36,740 bases of DNA from positions 1-36,740 of the forward strand of contig DASPVP010000106.1 of NCBI GenBank assembly GCA_035622315.1, written 5' to 3'. The stretch is from JAJPHJ01 sp035622315 (GTDB taxonomy: Bacteria; Vulcanimicrobiota; Vulcanimicrobiia; Eremiobacterales; Eremiobacteraceae). A model generated the notes under the pieces. That model did no database searches. It had not been told where the DNA came from and saw nothing but the letters and a program-made list of their open reading frames with translations. The position numbers and the translations under genes are program-made. Positions 15,469 to 23,817 of this stretch are shown here, one piece after another. Position 1 is the stretch's first letter. The number at the start of each line of letters is the position of its first letter.

Positions 15469-17358
15469 ATGCCCCAAAAAGACGGCATGAGCGCCACGCA
15501 CGAACCCGCGGCTTTGCAAGAGCAGCTCGAACGGCTGCCGAGCGAACCGGGCGTCTATCAGATGATCGACGCCGCCGGCAAGGTGCTCTATGTCGGCAAA
15601 GCAGCCGAATTGCGCTCGCGGGTTCGCTCCTATTTCCAGGCAAGCCGTCTGCACAGCGCGCGTCTCGACGCCATGGTCGAACGTGTGGCAGAAATCCGCA
15701 CGATCATCGTCAAGAGTGACAGCGAGGCGCTCTTGCTCGAGTGCAACCTCATCAAGCAGCACAAGCCGCCCTTCAACATCCGCCTCAAAGACGACAAGAA
15801 GTACCCGTATCTGAAGGTCACGTTGGGCGAGCCGTTCCCACGCGTCATCTTCACGCGCAAATTGATCCGTGACGGCGGCGTGTACTTCGGGCCGTTCAGC
15901 AACGCCGGGGGTTTACGCGACGTCATCGATCTCATCCGACGGACGTTTCCGTTACGGACCTGCAAGTACACGGATATCGGCGTCAACTATCACCGCCCGT
16001 GCCTGCAGTACCACATTAAGCGGTGCTTGGCGCCGTGCGCCTTCCTGCAGTCGAAGGACGACTACGACGCGACGGTACGCGACGTCATGCTGTTCCTGCA
16101 AGGTCGCCACCGCGTGCTCGTCGATCGGCTGAAGCGCGAGATGGAATTCGCGTCCGAACAGCTCGCGTTCGAGCATGCCGCGCGTTTGCGCGATCGGATT
16201 CGCGACCTCGAGCGGGTGATGGCGCGTCAAGAAGTCGTCTGGAAAAGCCAGATCGACATGGATCTCATCGCAGGTGCACACGGCCAAGGCGTCTCGTGCA
16301 TGGAAGTCTTCTTCGTGCGGGGCGGCAAGCTGTTGGGGCAAGAGCACTTCCTAGTCGAGGGAACCGAAGGGCGCAGACCGGATGAAGTGCTCTCTTCGTT
16401 CGTCGAGCAGTTCTATGCGGCGTCACCCGCGATCCCGAAAGAGATCATGCTCGAGGACCAGATCGCGGATGCGGACGGGCTTGCGCGGGCGCTCTCGAGC
16501 GTCCGGGGCAGCCGGGTACGCATCTTAGTGCCCGAACGCGGACAGCGCGCCGAGTACATGCGCAAAGTGGCGCGCAACGCCGAGCAGCATCTCGCTGACC
16601 ACCTGGCCAAACGCGACGTGGCAAAGGAACGGACGAACGCGGCGCTCGAGGAGCTCGCCGCCGCGTTGAGCTTGCCCGCGCTGCCCGCGCGCTTGGAGTG
16701 TTTCGACATCTCGCACGTTTCGGGTACGAACGTCGTCGGTTCGATGGTGGTCTTCGAAGAGGGTCGACCCGCGCGCTCGGAATACCGGCGCTTCAAGATC
16801 CAGGGCGACGAGCGCAACGACGATTTCGCCAACATGAAGCAGATGCTCGCGCGACGTCTGCGCTATCTGACATCGGGATACAAGCCTGTGGCACCGGGCA
16901 AGGAGCGCAAGTTCGCAAAACGGCCATCGCTGTTGCTCATCGACGGCGGCCGCGGCCAGCTCAACGCAGCGCTCGAGGTGCTTGAAGAGCTGGACCTCGT
17001 GGCGCTGCCCGTCGCGGCGCTCGCCAAGCAGTTCGAGGAGCTCTACGTCCCAGGCGAGGACATCCCGGTCGTGCTGGCGCCGAACTCGCCGGCTTTGCAC
17101 CTCGTCCAACAGTTGCGAGACGAAGCGCATCGATTTGCTGTCGGCTATCACCGTGGACTGCGCAGCAAAGCGCTCGTGACGTCGGCACTCGACGCCATTC
17201 CGGGCGTGGGCCCCGCCCGTCGGCGCGCACTGCTGCGGGCCTTCGGGTCGGCATCAGCCGTGCGCAGCGCAACCGTCGCGGAACTTGAGGGCGTCGCCGG
17301 TATCACGAGAGCCTTGGCTGAGAAGATCAAAGATGCGCTGGCGGACGAGCGCGTGTGA
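15469..17358 (+). CDS. uvrC: Excinuclease ABC subunit C (UvrC)
   Basis: UvrC makes both incisions in nucleotide excision repair after UvrAB has found a lesion. The 629-residue protein has the GIY-YIG nuclease at the N-terminus (PGVYQMIDAAGKVLYVGKAAE, first 20 shown up to A), then a UvrB-binding UVR helix pair (EFASEQLAFEHAARLRDRIR). The RNase-H-like 5' nuclease domain follows (ECFDISHVSGTNVVGSMVVF, then LLLIDGGRGQL). Helix-hairpin-helix motifs end it (DAIPGVGPARRRALLRAFGS and LEGVAGITRALAEKI). The ATG at 15469 is taken as the start; the ATG at 15487 is possible, while readings further upstream overlap dedA in another frame. Full length for the family. Confidence 0.95.
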   Translation: MPQKDGMSATHEPAALQEQLERLPSEPGVYQMIDAAGKVLYVGKAAELRSRVRSYFQASRLHSARLDAMVERVAEIRTIIVKSDSEALLLECNLIKQHKPPFNIRLKDDKKYPYLKVTLGEPFPRVIFTRKLIRDGGVYFGPFSNAGGLRDVIDLIRRTFPLRTCKYTDIGVNYHRPCLQYHIKRCLAPCAFLQSKDDYDATVRDVMLFLQGRHRVLVDRLKREMEFASEQLAFEHAARLRDRIRDLERVMARQEVVWKSQIDMDLIAGAHGQGVSCMEVFFVRGGKLLGQEHFLVEGTEGRRPDEVLSSFVEQFYAASPAIPKEIMLEDQIADADGLARALSSVRGSRVRILVPERGQRAEYMRKVARNAEQHLADHLAKRDVAKERTNAALEELAAALSLPALPARLECFDISHVSGTNVVGSMVVFEEGRPARSEYRRFKIQGDERNDDFANMKQMLARRLRYLTSGYKPVAPGKERKFAKRPSLLLIDGGRGQLNAALEVLEELDLVALPVAALAKQFEELYVPGEDIPVVLAPNSPALHLVQQLRDEAHRFAVGYHRGLRSKALVTSALDAIPGVGPARRRALLRAFGSASAVRSATVAELEGVAGITRALAEKIKDALADERV

Positions 17359-17415
17359 CATCCGTTCTCATCTAAAGCTAAAGGGACGACGGCACGCGGC
17401 GACGCACCCTAGCGC

Positions 17416-17787
17416 ATGAGTTTCATCGTTAGACTCCTGGTCAATGCTGTCGCTCTGTTCCTGATCTCGCACTTCAACTGGTTCGGCATCCACGCCGATT
17501 CGATCACAGACACGCTCATTGGCGCGGTGGTGCTCGGCTTGGCCAACGCTGTGCTCCGGCCGATCCTCACGCTGCTCAGCTGTCCGCTTGTCATCGTCAC
17601 GCTTGGCTTGTTCACGCTCATCATCAACGGGATCATCTTTTACTTCGTGCTGAAGATATTGCCGGGCTGGCACGTGCCTGGGTTCTGGGCCGCGTTCTGG
17701 GGAGCGATCGTGGTGACCGTGATCTCTTGGATCGGGAGCCTGTTTTTCCGCGACGTGTCCGAGGAGCGTAAGCGCTTCTCGCAGTGA
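17416..17787 (+). CDS. Phage-holin-family-4-like (YvlD) membrane protein
   Basis: A 123-residue, four-helix membrane protein of the YvlD/DUF360 type (MSFIVRLLVNAVALFLISHF; IGAVVLGLANAVLRPILTLL; VTLGLFTLIINGIIFYFVLK; FWAAFWGAIVVTVISWIGSL). Its database family name mentions holin, but these proteins are chromosomal and nothing phage-like is nearby. Its role is unknown. The stop overlaps the GTG of the next gene (GTGA), so both membrane proteins are translated together. Confidence 0.85.
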   Translation: MSFIVRLLVNAVALFLISHFNWFGIHADSITDTLIGAVVLGLANAVLRPILTLLSCPLVIVTLGLFTLIINGIIFYFVLKILPGWHVPGFWAAFWGAIVVTVISWIGSLFFRDVSEERKRFSQ

Positions 17788-18434
17788 GCCAGGCGCGCTC
17801 CCGCGCGCTCGCCGCGGTCGTCGCCTCGCTCATCGCCATCATGGCGTGGCTCGCCGTGGCGTTGCAGATCGTCTTGACCACGAGGCACGAGGCCGAGCAG
17901 GGTTTTTCAACTGCCTATGGGGTCGTGAAGGCGCTGAGCTACTTCACGATCCTCACGAACATCCTCGTCGCACTCGTCACGACTGCCGTGTCGCGGCGGG
18001 GCGAGGGCGAGACGTTTCTCACGCGTCCCAGCACCCTCTCCGCGGTCGCCGTGTACATCACGATCGTCGGCGCGATCTACGCGCTCTTGCTCAAAGCGTT
18101 GTGGGAACCTACGGGTTTGCAGTTGTGGGTGGATCTCGCGTTGCACGATGCCGTGCCGATCTGCTACGTGCTCTTCTGGTTCGCGTTCGTGCCTAAGGGA
18201 ACGCTTGGCTGGGTGATGCCGCTGCGCTGGCTCGCCTATCCGCTCGCGTACGTCGTTTGGTGCCTCGTGCGCGGAGCAGTCACGGGGGACTATCCCTATC
18301 CTTTCGCGGATGCAGGAGCGCTCGGTTACGGGCAGGTCGCGATCAACACGCTCGGAATCCTCGCCGGATTCTGCGTCCTCGGTTTCATCGTCGTCGCTAT
18401 CGATCGTGCGATGGGACGCGCTCGGGCCGCTTAA
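17784..18434 (+). CDS. Pr6Pr family integral membrane protein
   Basis: A 216-residue protein with six predicted membrane helices. It matches the Pr6Pr family by its pattern: FSYFT-like KALSYFTILTNILVALV in helix 2, LHDAVPICYVLFWFAFVPKG in the middle, and YPLAYVVWCLVRGAVTGDYP with YPFAD near the end. These proteins have no settled function. It starts with the GTG at 17784, overlapping the previous stop, and ends just before the tmRNA promoter. Confidence 0.8.
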   Translation: MSQARSRALAAVVASLIAIMAWLAVALQIVLTTRHEAEQGFSTAYGVVKALSYFTILTNILVALVTTAVSRRGEGETFLTRPSTLSAVAVYITIVGAIYALLLKALWEPTGLQLWVDLALHDAVPICYVLFWFAFVPKGTLGWVMPLRWLAYPLAYVVWCLVRGAVTGDYPYPFADAGALGYGQVAINTLGILAGFCVLGFIVVAIDRAMGRARAA

Positions 18435-18452
18435 AGGAATGGCCGAGAGCAC

Positions 18453-18482
18453 TTGTCACAGTGCTGTCGAATACGGTAGAAT
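18453..18482 (+). promoter_or_regulatory. Predicted sigma-70 promoter of ssrA
   Basis: A -35 element TTGTCA (18453-18458) and a -10 element TAGAAT (18477-18482) are separated by 18 bp. The predicted start site is about 12 nt downstream, at the first base of the tmRNA acceptor stem (18494). Confidence 0.7.
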
Positions 18483-18493
18483 ACCCAAGTCGC

Positions 18494-18844
18494 GGGGGCG
18501 TCACGGTTTCGACGGGTTGCGCTCTGGCGAGGGAAGCAGGCGGAGTTCCGAGCCCTCCTTAAACGATCGGACCACGTATAAACGCGAATAGCGAATACGC
18601 ACTGGCAGCCTAATTAGGCTTGTCACGCTTGCGGGGCAACGACGCCGTCTCGGGCCCGCAAGTGTCACCAAGCGCGGATACCGGGAGTAGCTGTCTCGAT
18701 GCTGCCGGGAAATCAATCGAGGCTGGCGACGCGGCAATCCCGCTCGAGGGAGTACGCGCCGCGAGTGAAAATCTCGAGCTAAGCCTGTAGATGCTCTCGT
18801 GGGAGTCTTCTCGGACACCGGTTCAACTCCGGTCGCCTCCACCA
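18494..18844 (+). ncRNA. ssrA: Transfer-messenger RNA (tmRNA)
   Basis: tmRNA rescues stalled ribosomes and tags the truncated product for proteolysis. The 5' end GGGGGCG (18494-18500) pairs with the 3' CGCCTCC (18834-18840), followed by an encoded ACCA. The tRNA-like signatures GTTTCGACGGG at the 5' side and GACACCGGTTCAACTCCGGT at the 3' side are canonical. The tag frame starts with GCG at 18584 and ends at TAA 18611-18613, giving ANSEYALAA, with the ALAA end recognised by ClpXP and ClpAP. The RNA is one-piece and about 351 nt long. A promoter lies immediately upstream and a hairpin terminator follows at 18883. Confidence 0.96.
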
Positions 18845-18882
18845 ACATCCCGCAGCGCATATCCGCACACTTCGCCTCCGCT

Positions 18883-18905
18883 CATCGCAAGGCGATGTTT
18901 TCTTT
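18883..18905 (+). terminator. Rho-independent terminator after tmRNA
   Basis: A short stem CATCGC / GCGATG with an AAG loop (18883-18897) is followed by TTTTCTTT. It lies 39 nt beyond the CCA end of tmRNA. Confidence 0.65.
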
Positions 18906-18971
18906 CCGCAGCATCGCGTCGTGCGATGACGCGCGCGCAGGGTTTGCGCGGGGCATTTTTGAAGGCGGAAC

Positions 18972-19508
18972 GTGGCGATTCATGTGCGGGGAAGCGCCAA
19001 AAAGGGGGAGTCGAACATCCGCGTCCGCGTCATTGTGCTCTTGGCCGCGGTGCTCGTAGCTGGCTGTAGCCGGCACGTCTCGGTTTCCCCGCCCCCAAAA
19101 GCCACCATCTACTACTGTAAGACCGGCACGAACGAGTTGGTACGGGTTCCGTTTAGCGCGGATCCGAAGCTCACCCATGCCGGCCTTGCCGCCTACGCCG
19201 TCAACCAAGTGCTCGCCGGTCCGCCGGAAAACGCAGACCTTGTCGCTCTCTTCCCGCAGGGCACGCGCGCCTCGGTGTCACTCTCGGGCGACACTGCTAC
19301 GGTCGATCTCACGGGCAGCATCGAGCGTTCGTTCCAAAGCGGCGGCAGCGACGAGACCGGCATGTTCAAATCGCTCACCTACACGCTCACGGCGCTGCCC
19401 GGCATCGACAAGGTCCAAGTGCTCCTCGGCGGCCGAACGGTCGCCTCGCTTCCGGGCGGGGCGTTCGAACTCGACGAACCTTTGACGAGGGCGATGTTCG
19501 CACAGTGA
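18972..19508 (+). CDS. GerMN-domain lipoprotein
   Basis: A 178-residue exported protein. A hydrophobic stretch (RVRVIVLLAAVLVAGC) ends in the lipobox LVAGC near residue 32, so the protein should be lipid-anchored at that cysteine. The rest is a GerMN (sporulation/germination) domain, with LVRVPF, AAYAVNQVLAGPPENADL, VSLSGDTATVDLTGSIE and LTYTLTALPGIDKVQVLLGG. In other bacteria this domain lies in GerM and LpqB proteins and is associated with peptidoglycan. The GTG at 18972 is tentative, and GTG 18984 is an alternative. The stop overlaps the start of the amidase gene, which suggests joint work on the cell wall. Confidence 0.85.
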   Translation: MAIHVRGSAKKGESNIRVRVIVLLAAVLVAGCSRHVSVSPPPKATIYYCKTGTNELVRVPFSADPKLTHAGLAAYAVNQVLAGPPENADLVALFPQGTRASVSLSGDTATVDLTGSIERSFQSGGSDETGMFKSLTYTLTALPGIDKVQVLLGGRTVASLPGGAFELDEPLTRAMFAQ

Positions 19509-21517
19509 TGCGCCTCGTGTGGTTATGTCTTGCGGCTGCCGTCCTCGCGATCGCCGCAGGTCAAGCAAACGCGCAACAGGTGAGCGTCAACCTGACCGCC
19601 GATCGCAGTCAGATCTACGTCGCGGGCCACCAAGTGCGCTTCGACCGGCTCTCGGACGCCAGCGGCACGCTCTTCGTGGCCGTGGGCGACGCGGGTCTGG
19701 ACGAGCTTCTCACGCTCGTGGGCGCGCGACTGCAATACCAGCCGGGCACGCGTTTTGTGGTGTTCACGAGAGCTGATGGAAAACTCGTCACCTTCACTGT
19801 GGGCAGCAACGCAGCAACGGTCGACGACGCCTCCCAAGCGATAACCGCGGCGCCGTTCACCCTCGGCGACCGACTCTACATTCCGCTCATCGCGCTTAGC
19901 GGAGCTCTCGGGTTGAGCACGCGTCAGTTCGCAGGTGGCTACGCGCTGTCGCCCGAGATCGTGTCCGTCACCCGCAGCATCGGCCAACGCCGTACGATCG
20001 TCCAGGTGGCGGCGACCGGACCGCTCTCCTGGCACACAGAGTACGGAAGCGACCCGAAGAAGCCGGCTTTGGTCATCACATTCCAAGGCTTTTCGAACGC
20101 CGCCGGATCGCGAGTCGAGCTTGGGGGGCGCGAAGCCAAGATGGCGGTGATCAGCCAACAAGGCCCGCCAGGCTATCCCATCAGCTCGATCACGATCGAC
20201 GCCGTACACGGCGTAAAGTTCGCGGTGCACCGCACATCGAGCGTCGCCATGGATCTCGTGCTCGCAAAGGACCCGAATGATCTGGCGCTGCGATCGACGC
20301 CCGATTTCGGACCGCTCGTGCAGCTTGGACCGACACAATCCGTGCCTAGCGCGACACCGCAGGTCGCGGCACCGAGTCCGAGCGCGACTGCGCAGCCTTC
20401 TGGCCTCGTACCCACAGCGATACCAGAGCCCGAGGTCACTGAAGAAGGCTCGCCGGGAGCAAGCCTGTCACCCGTGCCGTTGGGTTCCGGCGCCTCGCCA
20501 AGTCCGAGCAGTCAGCCGATCGAAAAAGTGCTGCAAGTCGTCGAAGCCGATGCGCCGGGCGTGAGCCGCATCGCCTTGACGATGAGCGGGCCTGTGACGT
20601 TCGAATGGCATCGCTTGGCCGATCCGGACAACCGCTTCTGGGTCGACATCTCCCAAGCCGAGCTCGTGGGCGCGTCACAAACACTCGCGGTGAAGCTCCA
20701 GACGATCCGCTCGGTCACGATCAGCCAGAACCAGCTGGTGCCGGACCACGTCGTGCGCGTCGCCATCGATCCGACACAACCGGTCGAGGTCGACATCGGA
20801 GCGATCGCCGGGTCGCCGAACGTGCTGGGCATCGACATCACCTCGAGCACGCCGCCGCCCGATGCGCCCTCGAGCGGCGTCGGATATCTCTCGGGTGCTG
20901 CTCCCACCCCGGAGCCGGTCGCCTACTCGACCTACATCCCGACGGACCCGCGGCTCATCGTCATCGATCCTGGTCATGGCGGTAACGATCCCGGTGCCAT
21001 CAACGAGTCCATGGGATTGACCGAAAAGAACCTGACGCTGACGATCGCCAAGCGCCTGAAAGCGGATCTACTGCACGCGGGTTGGCACGTGACGCTCACG
21101 CGAGACGGCGACTATGAGGTGGGCGACCCAGCGGGCAACGATAAGCAGGAGCTGCAAGCTCGCTGCGACGTGGCCAACGCCGCTGGCGCGCGCCTCTTCA
21201 TCAGCGTGCACATCAACGCGTCCGTTTCGAGCGATCCCAACGGCGTGACGACCTATTTCTGGCGGGATGACGCGCGGCAGTTCGCCACCGATGTGGAGAA
21301 CGCCGTCGCCAACGGCACCGGCGTCACCAACGCCGGTGTCATCCGCAACAACTTCTACGTCATCCACCACACGATGATGCCAGCCATCCTGGTCGAAGTC
21401 GCCTATCTCAGCAATCAGCACGATGCGCAGTTGCTCACGCAGCAGTGGTTTTTGGATCGGGCTGCGGACGACATCGCTTCGGGCGTCGGGGCGTTCACGG
21501 GCGGCCCGCCGCGATGA
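19508..21517 (+). CDS. N-acetylmuramoyl-L-alanine amidase with AMIN domains
   Basis: The enzyme cleaves the amide bond between MurNAc and the stem peptide in the periplasm. Its 669 residues contain, in order: a signal peptide (MRLVWLCLAAAVLAIAAGQA), a copper-amine-oxidase-like stalk domain (about 25-150), a first AMIN-like domain (about 155-255), a Pro/Ser/Ala-rich linker (about 270-340), a second AMIN domain (about 340-450), and Amidase_3 (about 480-665). Zinc ligands and catalytic residues are in IDPGHGGNDPGA, GLTEKNLTL, SVHINA and ILVEVAYLSN, so it should be active. The ATG at 19508 overlaps the upstream TGA; a GTG at 19505 is also possible. Its stop overlaps the murI ATG. Confidence 0.93.
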   Translation: MRLVWLCLAAAVLAIAAGQANAQQVSVNLTADRSQIYVAGHQVRFDRLSDASGTLFVAVGDAGLDELLTLVGARLQYQPGTRFVVFTRADGKLVTFTVGSNAATVDDASQAITAAPFTLGDRLYIPLIALSGALGLSTRQFAGGYALSPEIVSVTRSIGQRRTIVQVAATGPLSWHTEYGSDPKKPALVITFQGFSNAAGSRVELGGREAKMAVISQQGPPGYPISSITIDAVHGVKFAVHRTSSVAMDLVLAKDPNDLALRSTPDFGPLVQLGPTQSVPSATPQVAAPSPSATAQPSGLVPTAIPEPEVTEEGSPGASLSPVPLGSGASPSPSSQPIEKVLQVVEADAPGVSRIALTMSGPVTFEWHRLADPDNRFWVDISQAELVGASQTLAVKLQTIRSVTISQNQLVPDHVVRVAIDPTQPVEVDIGAIAGSPNVLGIDITSSTPPPDAPSSGVGYLSGAAPTPEPVAYSTYIPTDPRLIVIDPGHGGNDPGAINESMGLTEKNLTLTIAKRLKADLLHAGWHVTLTRDGDYEVGDPAGNDKQELQARCDVANAAGARLFISVHINASVSSDPNGVTTYFWRDDARQFATDVENAVANGTGVTNAGVIRNNFYVIHHTMMPAILVEVAYLSNQHDAQLLTQQWFLDRAADDIASGVGAFTGGPPR

Positions 21518-22329
21518 CCCTAAAGCGCCGGCGCATCGGGATGTTCGACTCCGGACTCGGTGGGCTCACCGTGCTGCGCCAATTGCGCGCGATGCTGCCC
21601 GATGCCGAGGTCATCTATGCCGCGGACACCGCTCGCGTGCCCTACGGAGACCGCTCGTTACGGCAGGTCGCCGGGTTTGCGCGCGGGATCATCGACCACC
21701 TCACCCAGTTCGATCCGAGTCTGATCGCGATCGCCTGCGGCACGAGTTGCTCTGCGTTCGACGCGCTTGGCTATCCCGCGAGTGCCGTGCCCATCGTTCC
21801 CGTCGTCGATTGCGGGGCGCGGGCGGCCGCTCGTGTGACGCGCAACGGGAAGATCGGCGTCATCGCAACCGTAGCGACCGCGCGCAGCGGTGTGTTCGAG
21901 CGAAAGATCCGCGAGGCGCTGCCTCTTGCGTTCGTGACGTCGGTCGGAGCACCAGAACTCGTTCCGCTCGTCGAATCCGGTGCGTGGGAGACGCCTGAGG
22001 CTGACGAGGCGGTCGCGACGTATTGCGGGCCGTTCGCACGCGCGAACTGCGACACGGTCGTGCTCGGCTGCACCCACTTCCCGCTGCTCCGCGCGAGCTT
22101 CCGCCGCGCGCTCGATCCAGGAATCGAACTCGTCGATCCGGCGCTCGCGTGCGCGCGCAAGGTCGCCGAACTGCTCGAAGGTGGCGCACTGGGAGACGGC
22201 TCTCTCACCTTCTTGGTGTCGGGTGAGACCGGGCCGTTCGTGAGCCACGCCGCATTGCTCGGCGTGACGGCGACGCACGTGCGTCGCATGGATTTCTCAG
22301 ATCAGGTGAAACACGCGGAACACCGCTAG
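21514..22329 (+). CDS. murI: Glutamate racemase MurI with altered active-site motif
   Basis: MurI supplies D-glutamate for peptidoglycan. The 271-residue protein has the N-terminal IGMFDSGLGGLTVLRQLRA with the conserved D-S, VPYGDRS, and the second catalytic cysteine in LGCTHFPLL (about residue 186). The first catalytic cysteine (about residue 74) lies in IACGTSCSAF, whereas the family motif is usually ACNTASA: the Asn next to the cysteine is Gly here. The ATG at 21514 overlaps the amidase stop (ATGA); readings from 21445 would include sequence inside that gene. The 3' end overlaps the convergent PAP2-like gene by 33 bp. Confidence 0.92.
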   Translation: MTLKRRRIGMFDSGLGGLTVLRQLRAMLPDAEVIYAADTARVPYGDRSLRQVAGFARGIIDHLTQFDPSLIAIACGTSCSAFDALGYPASAVPIVPVVDCGARAAARVTRNGKIGVIATVATARSGVFERKIREALPLAFVTSVGAPELVPLVESGAWETPEADEAVATYCGPFARANCDTVVLGCTHFPLLRASFRRALDPGIELVDPALACARKVAELLEGGALGDGSLTFLVSGETGPFVSHAALLGVTATHVRRMDFSDQVKHAEHR

Positions 22330-22974
22330 GGTCGAGACGACGGCAAGCGCGGCGCCGGCCAGCACCTGCAACGCGGTGTGGGCACGCAGGTAGACGCGCG
22401 CCCAGCACACGAGCGGCACGATCGCGACATATGGCAGCGGCTGCCATCCGAACAAGAGGAACATCACAGCGAAAGGCCCAGTCACGCCGAAGGCGTGCGT
22501 GCTGATCTTCCACCATCGCGTGATGAGCATGATCACCGCCGTCGACAGGACATAACCACAGGTGATAGCGATGAGCACGGACGGTGCGTGCACGAGGATC
22601 AAGAACACCGCCGCGGCGACGTCCACGATCACGAAGGCGATGAATGCGCGGCGCCGCTCCCAGCGGTCGGACATGTCGAAGTCGCCGATCCTGCCGGACA
22701 GGTAGAGGTAGAAGACGCAAAGCATCGGCGCAACGGTGAAGAAGAAAAGGCCGACGAGCGACAGTTCCCAGAAGTGCCACGTCGAGAGCGAAAAAGCTCG
22801 AGCCACGATGATGAAAAGCGCGGTGGCGCAGATGAACGGATTGAAGATGGTCGAGAGGCTGCGGGCGAACTCGGCGACCGCACGATGCTCGCGGATGACG
22901 ATGACATCGTGCTGGCCGTGTGGCTGTGCGGACTCGTCGAACGGAATCGCTTTCGTGCGTTTTTGGTCGCGCAT
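22297..22974 (-). CDS. PAP2-like integral membrane phosphatase-family protein
   Basis: A polytopic membrane protein of about 225 residues. The C-terminal half resembles the PAP2 (phosphatidic-acid phosphatase type 2) fold: WWKISTHAFGVTG stands where PSGH-type motifs occur, and RVYLRAHTALQVLAGA stands where SRxxxxxHxxxDVxxG occurs. The usual Asp is Gln, so catalysis is uncertain; a number of divergent PAP2-like proteins share this form. The ATG at 22974 is chosen because an extended -10 element ends 8 nt upstream; longer starts (22983, 23085) would begin within or before that promoter. The N-terminal 30 residues are hydrophilic. Substrate unknown, possibly a lipid diphosphate. Confidence 0.75.
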   Translation of the reverse strand: MRDQKRTKAIPFDESAQPHGQHDVIVIREHRAVAEFARSLSTIFNPFICATALFIIVARAFSLSTWHFWELSLVGLFFFTVAPMLCVFYLYLSGRIGDFDMSDRWERRRAFIAFVIVDVAAAVFLILVHAPSVLIAITCGYVLSTAVIMLITRWWKISTHAFGVTGPFAVMFLLFGWQPLPYVAIVPLVCWARVYLRAHTALQVLAGAALAVVSTLAVFRVFHLI

Positions 22975-22981
22975 CCGGACC

Positions 22982-22990
22982 ATTATAGCA
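22982..22990 (-). promoter_or_regulatory. Extended -10 promoter of the PAP2-like gene
   Basis: The minus strand reads TGCTATAAT: a TG-N extension joined to a perfect TATAAT (plus coordinates 22982-22987). The start site is expected around 22974-22976, at or next to the chosen ATG. No good -35 element is seen, as is common for extended -10 promoters. Confidence 0.65.
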
Positions 22991-23007
22991 CACGGGCACC
23001 TCGCGGC

Positions 23008-23799
23008 GTGAGCATCCCCCGTTACATGGCCGGCGCAGAGCCTTTCTCGCTCGAGGGAGGCCGTGCGTCGGTGCTCCTGCTGCACGGTTTCTCAGGCAGC
23101 GTCTCAGAGATCCGCGAGCTCGGTGGCCGCATCCGAGCGGCTGGGTTCAGCGTGTTCGCGCCTTCCCTTGCAGGTCACGGCTCGTCGCCGGATGATCTCG
23201 CGCGCGCAACGCGCGAGGACTTCTTCTCCGCCGTGGAAGACGCATATCAGCAGGCGTCGCGCTCGGCAGAGCGCGTCTACATCGTCGGTCTTTCCATGGG
23301 TGGCGCGCTTGGTCTGCACGTCGCCGCTCGCCACCCGGTCTCGGCGATCGTCACGATTTCCACGCCCGCGTTCATGGGGAAACTCGTGAGCATGACCGTG
23401 CCCCTTTTAGTGCGCTGGCTTCCCCACCGCCAGGTGGTCAGCAACTACGCGGCCTGGCGCGGCGAGGTCGTCGGTTACAGAACGACGCCACTGCGGTCGC
23501 TCGGCGTCTTTCTCGATGTGCTCAAACACGTGCGCCGCGAACTGCCACGAGTGCTTGCCCCACTGCTCGTGCTGCACAGCACGGGCGACCAGACGGTGCC
23601 CGCCGCGAATGCGCGCTTCATCGCGGCTCATGTCGGCAGCGAGCATAAACAGGTTCGGATCTATCGCGGTGGACGCCACTTGCTCACGATGCCACCGGAT
23701 CTCGACCGTGTGAGCGAGGACGTCCTCGAGTTTCTCAACGCCCGCGAAGCGCACCACGTCGCAGGCGCCGGGGTCCATACCAGAGGGGGCCAAGTTTAG
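23008..23799 (+). CDS. Alpha/beta hydrolase, carboxylesterase/monoacylglycerol-lipase type
   Basis: A cytoplasmic serine hydrolase of 263 residues. The oxyanion-hole region is VLLLHGFSGSVSEIREL, the nucleophile elbow GLSMGGALGLHVAARHP, the acid APLLVLHSTGDQTVPAANAR, and the histidine YRGGRHLLTMPPD. This order and the short cap between LVSMTVPLLVRWLP and LRSLGVFLDVLKHV resemble Est30-type carboxylesterases. The start is GTG 23008 or ATG 23026; GTG is taken because the first residues after it (MSIPRYMAGAEPFSLEGG) look natural. It is divergent from the PAP2-like gene and precedes secG, the neighbour of an Est30-like carboxylesterase gene in Bacillus genomes. Confidence 0.87.
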   Translation: MSIPRYMAGAEPFSLEGGRASVLLLHGFSGSVSEIRELGGRIRAAGFSVFAPSLAGHGSSPDDLARATREDFFSAVEDAYQQASRSAERVYIVGLSMGGALGLHVAARHPVSAIVTISTPAFMGKLVSMTVPLLVRWLPHRQVVSNYAAWRGEVVGYRTTPLRSLGVFLDVLKHVRRELPRVLAPLLVLHSTGDQTVPAANARFIAAHVGSEHKQVRIYRGGRHLLTMPPDLDRVSEDVLEFLNAREAHHVAGAGVHTRGGQV

Positions 23800-23817
23800 C
23801 CGCGCGAAGGCGCATGG

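Noticed and set aside
17416..17787. Prophage remnant suggested by the holin-like family name
   Set aside because: No integrase, lysin or structural genes nearby; YvlD-type proteins are ordinary chromosomal membrane proteins.
22378..23007. An N-terminal extension of the alpha/beta hydrolase running back to 22378
   Set aside because: It lies antisense to the PAP2-like gene and is hydrophilic and rich in His, Arg and Glu; the hydrolase fold starts only after 23008.
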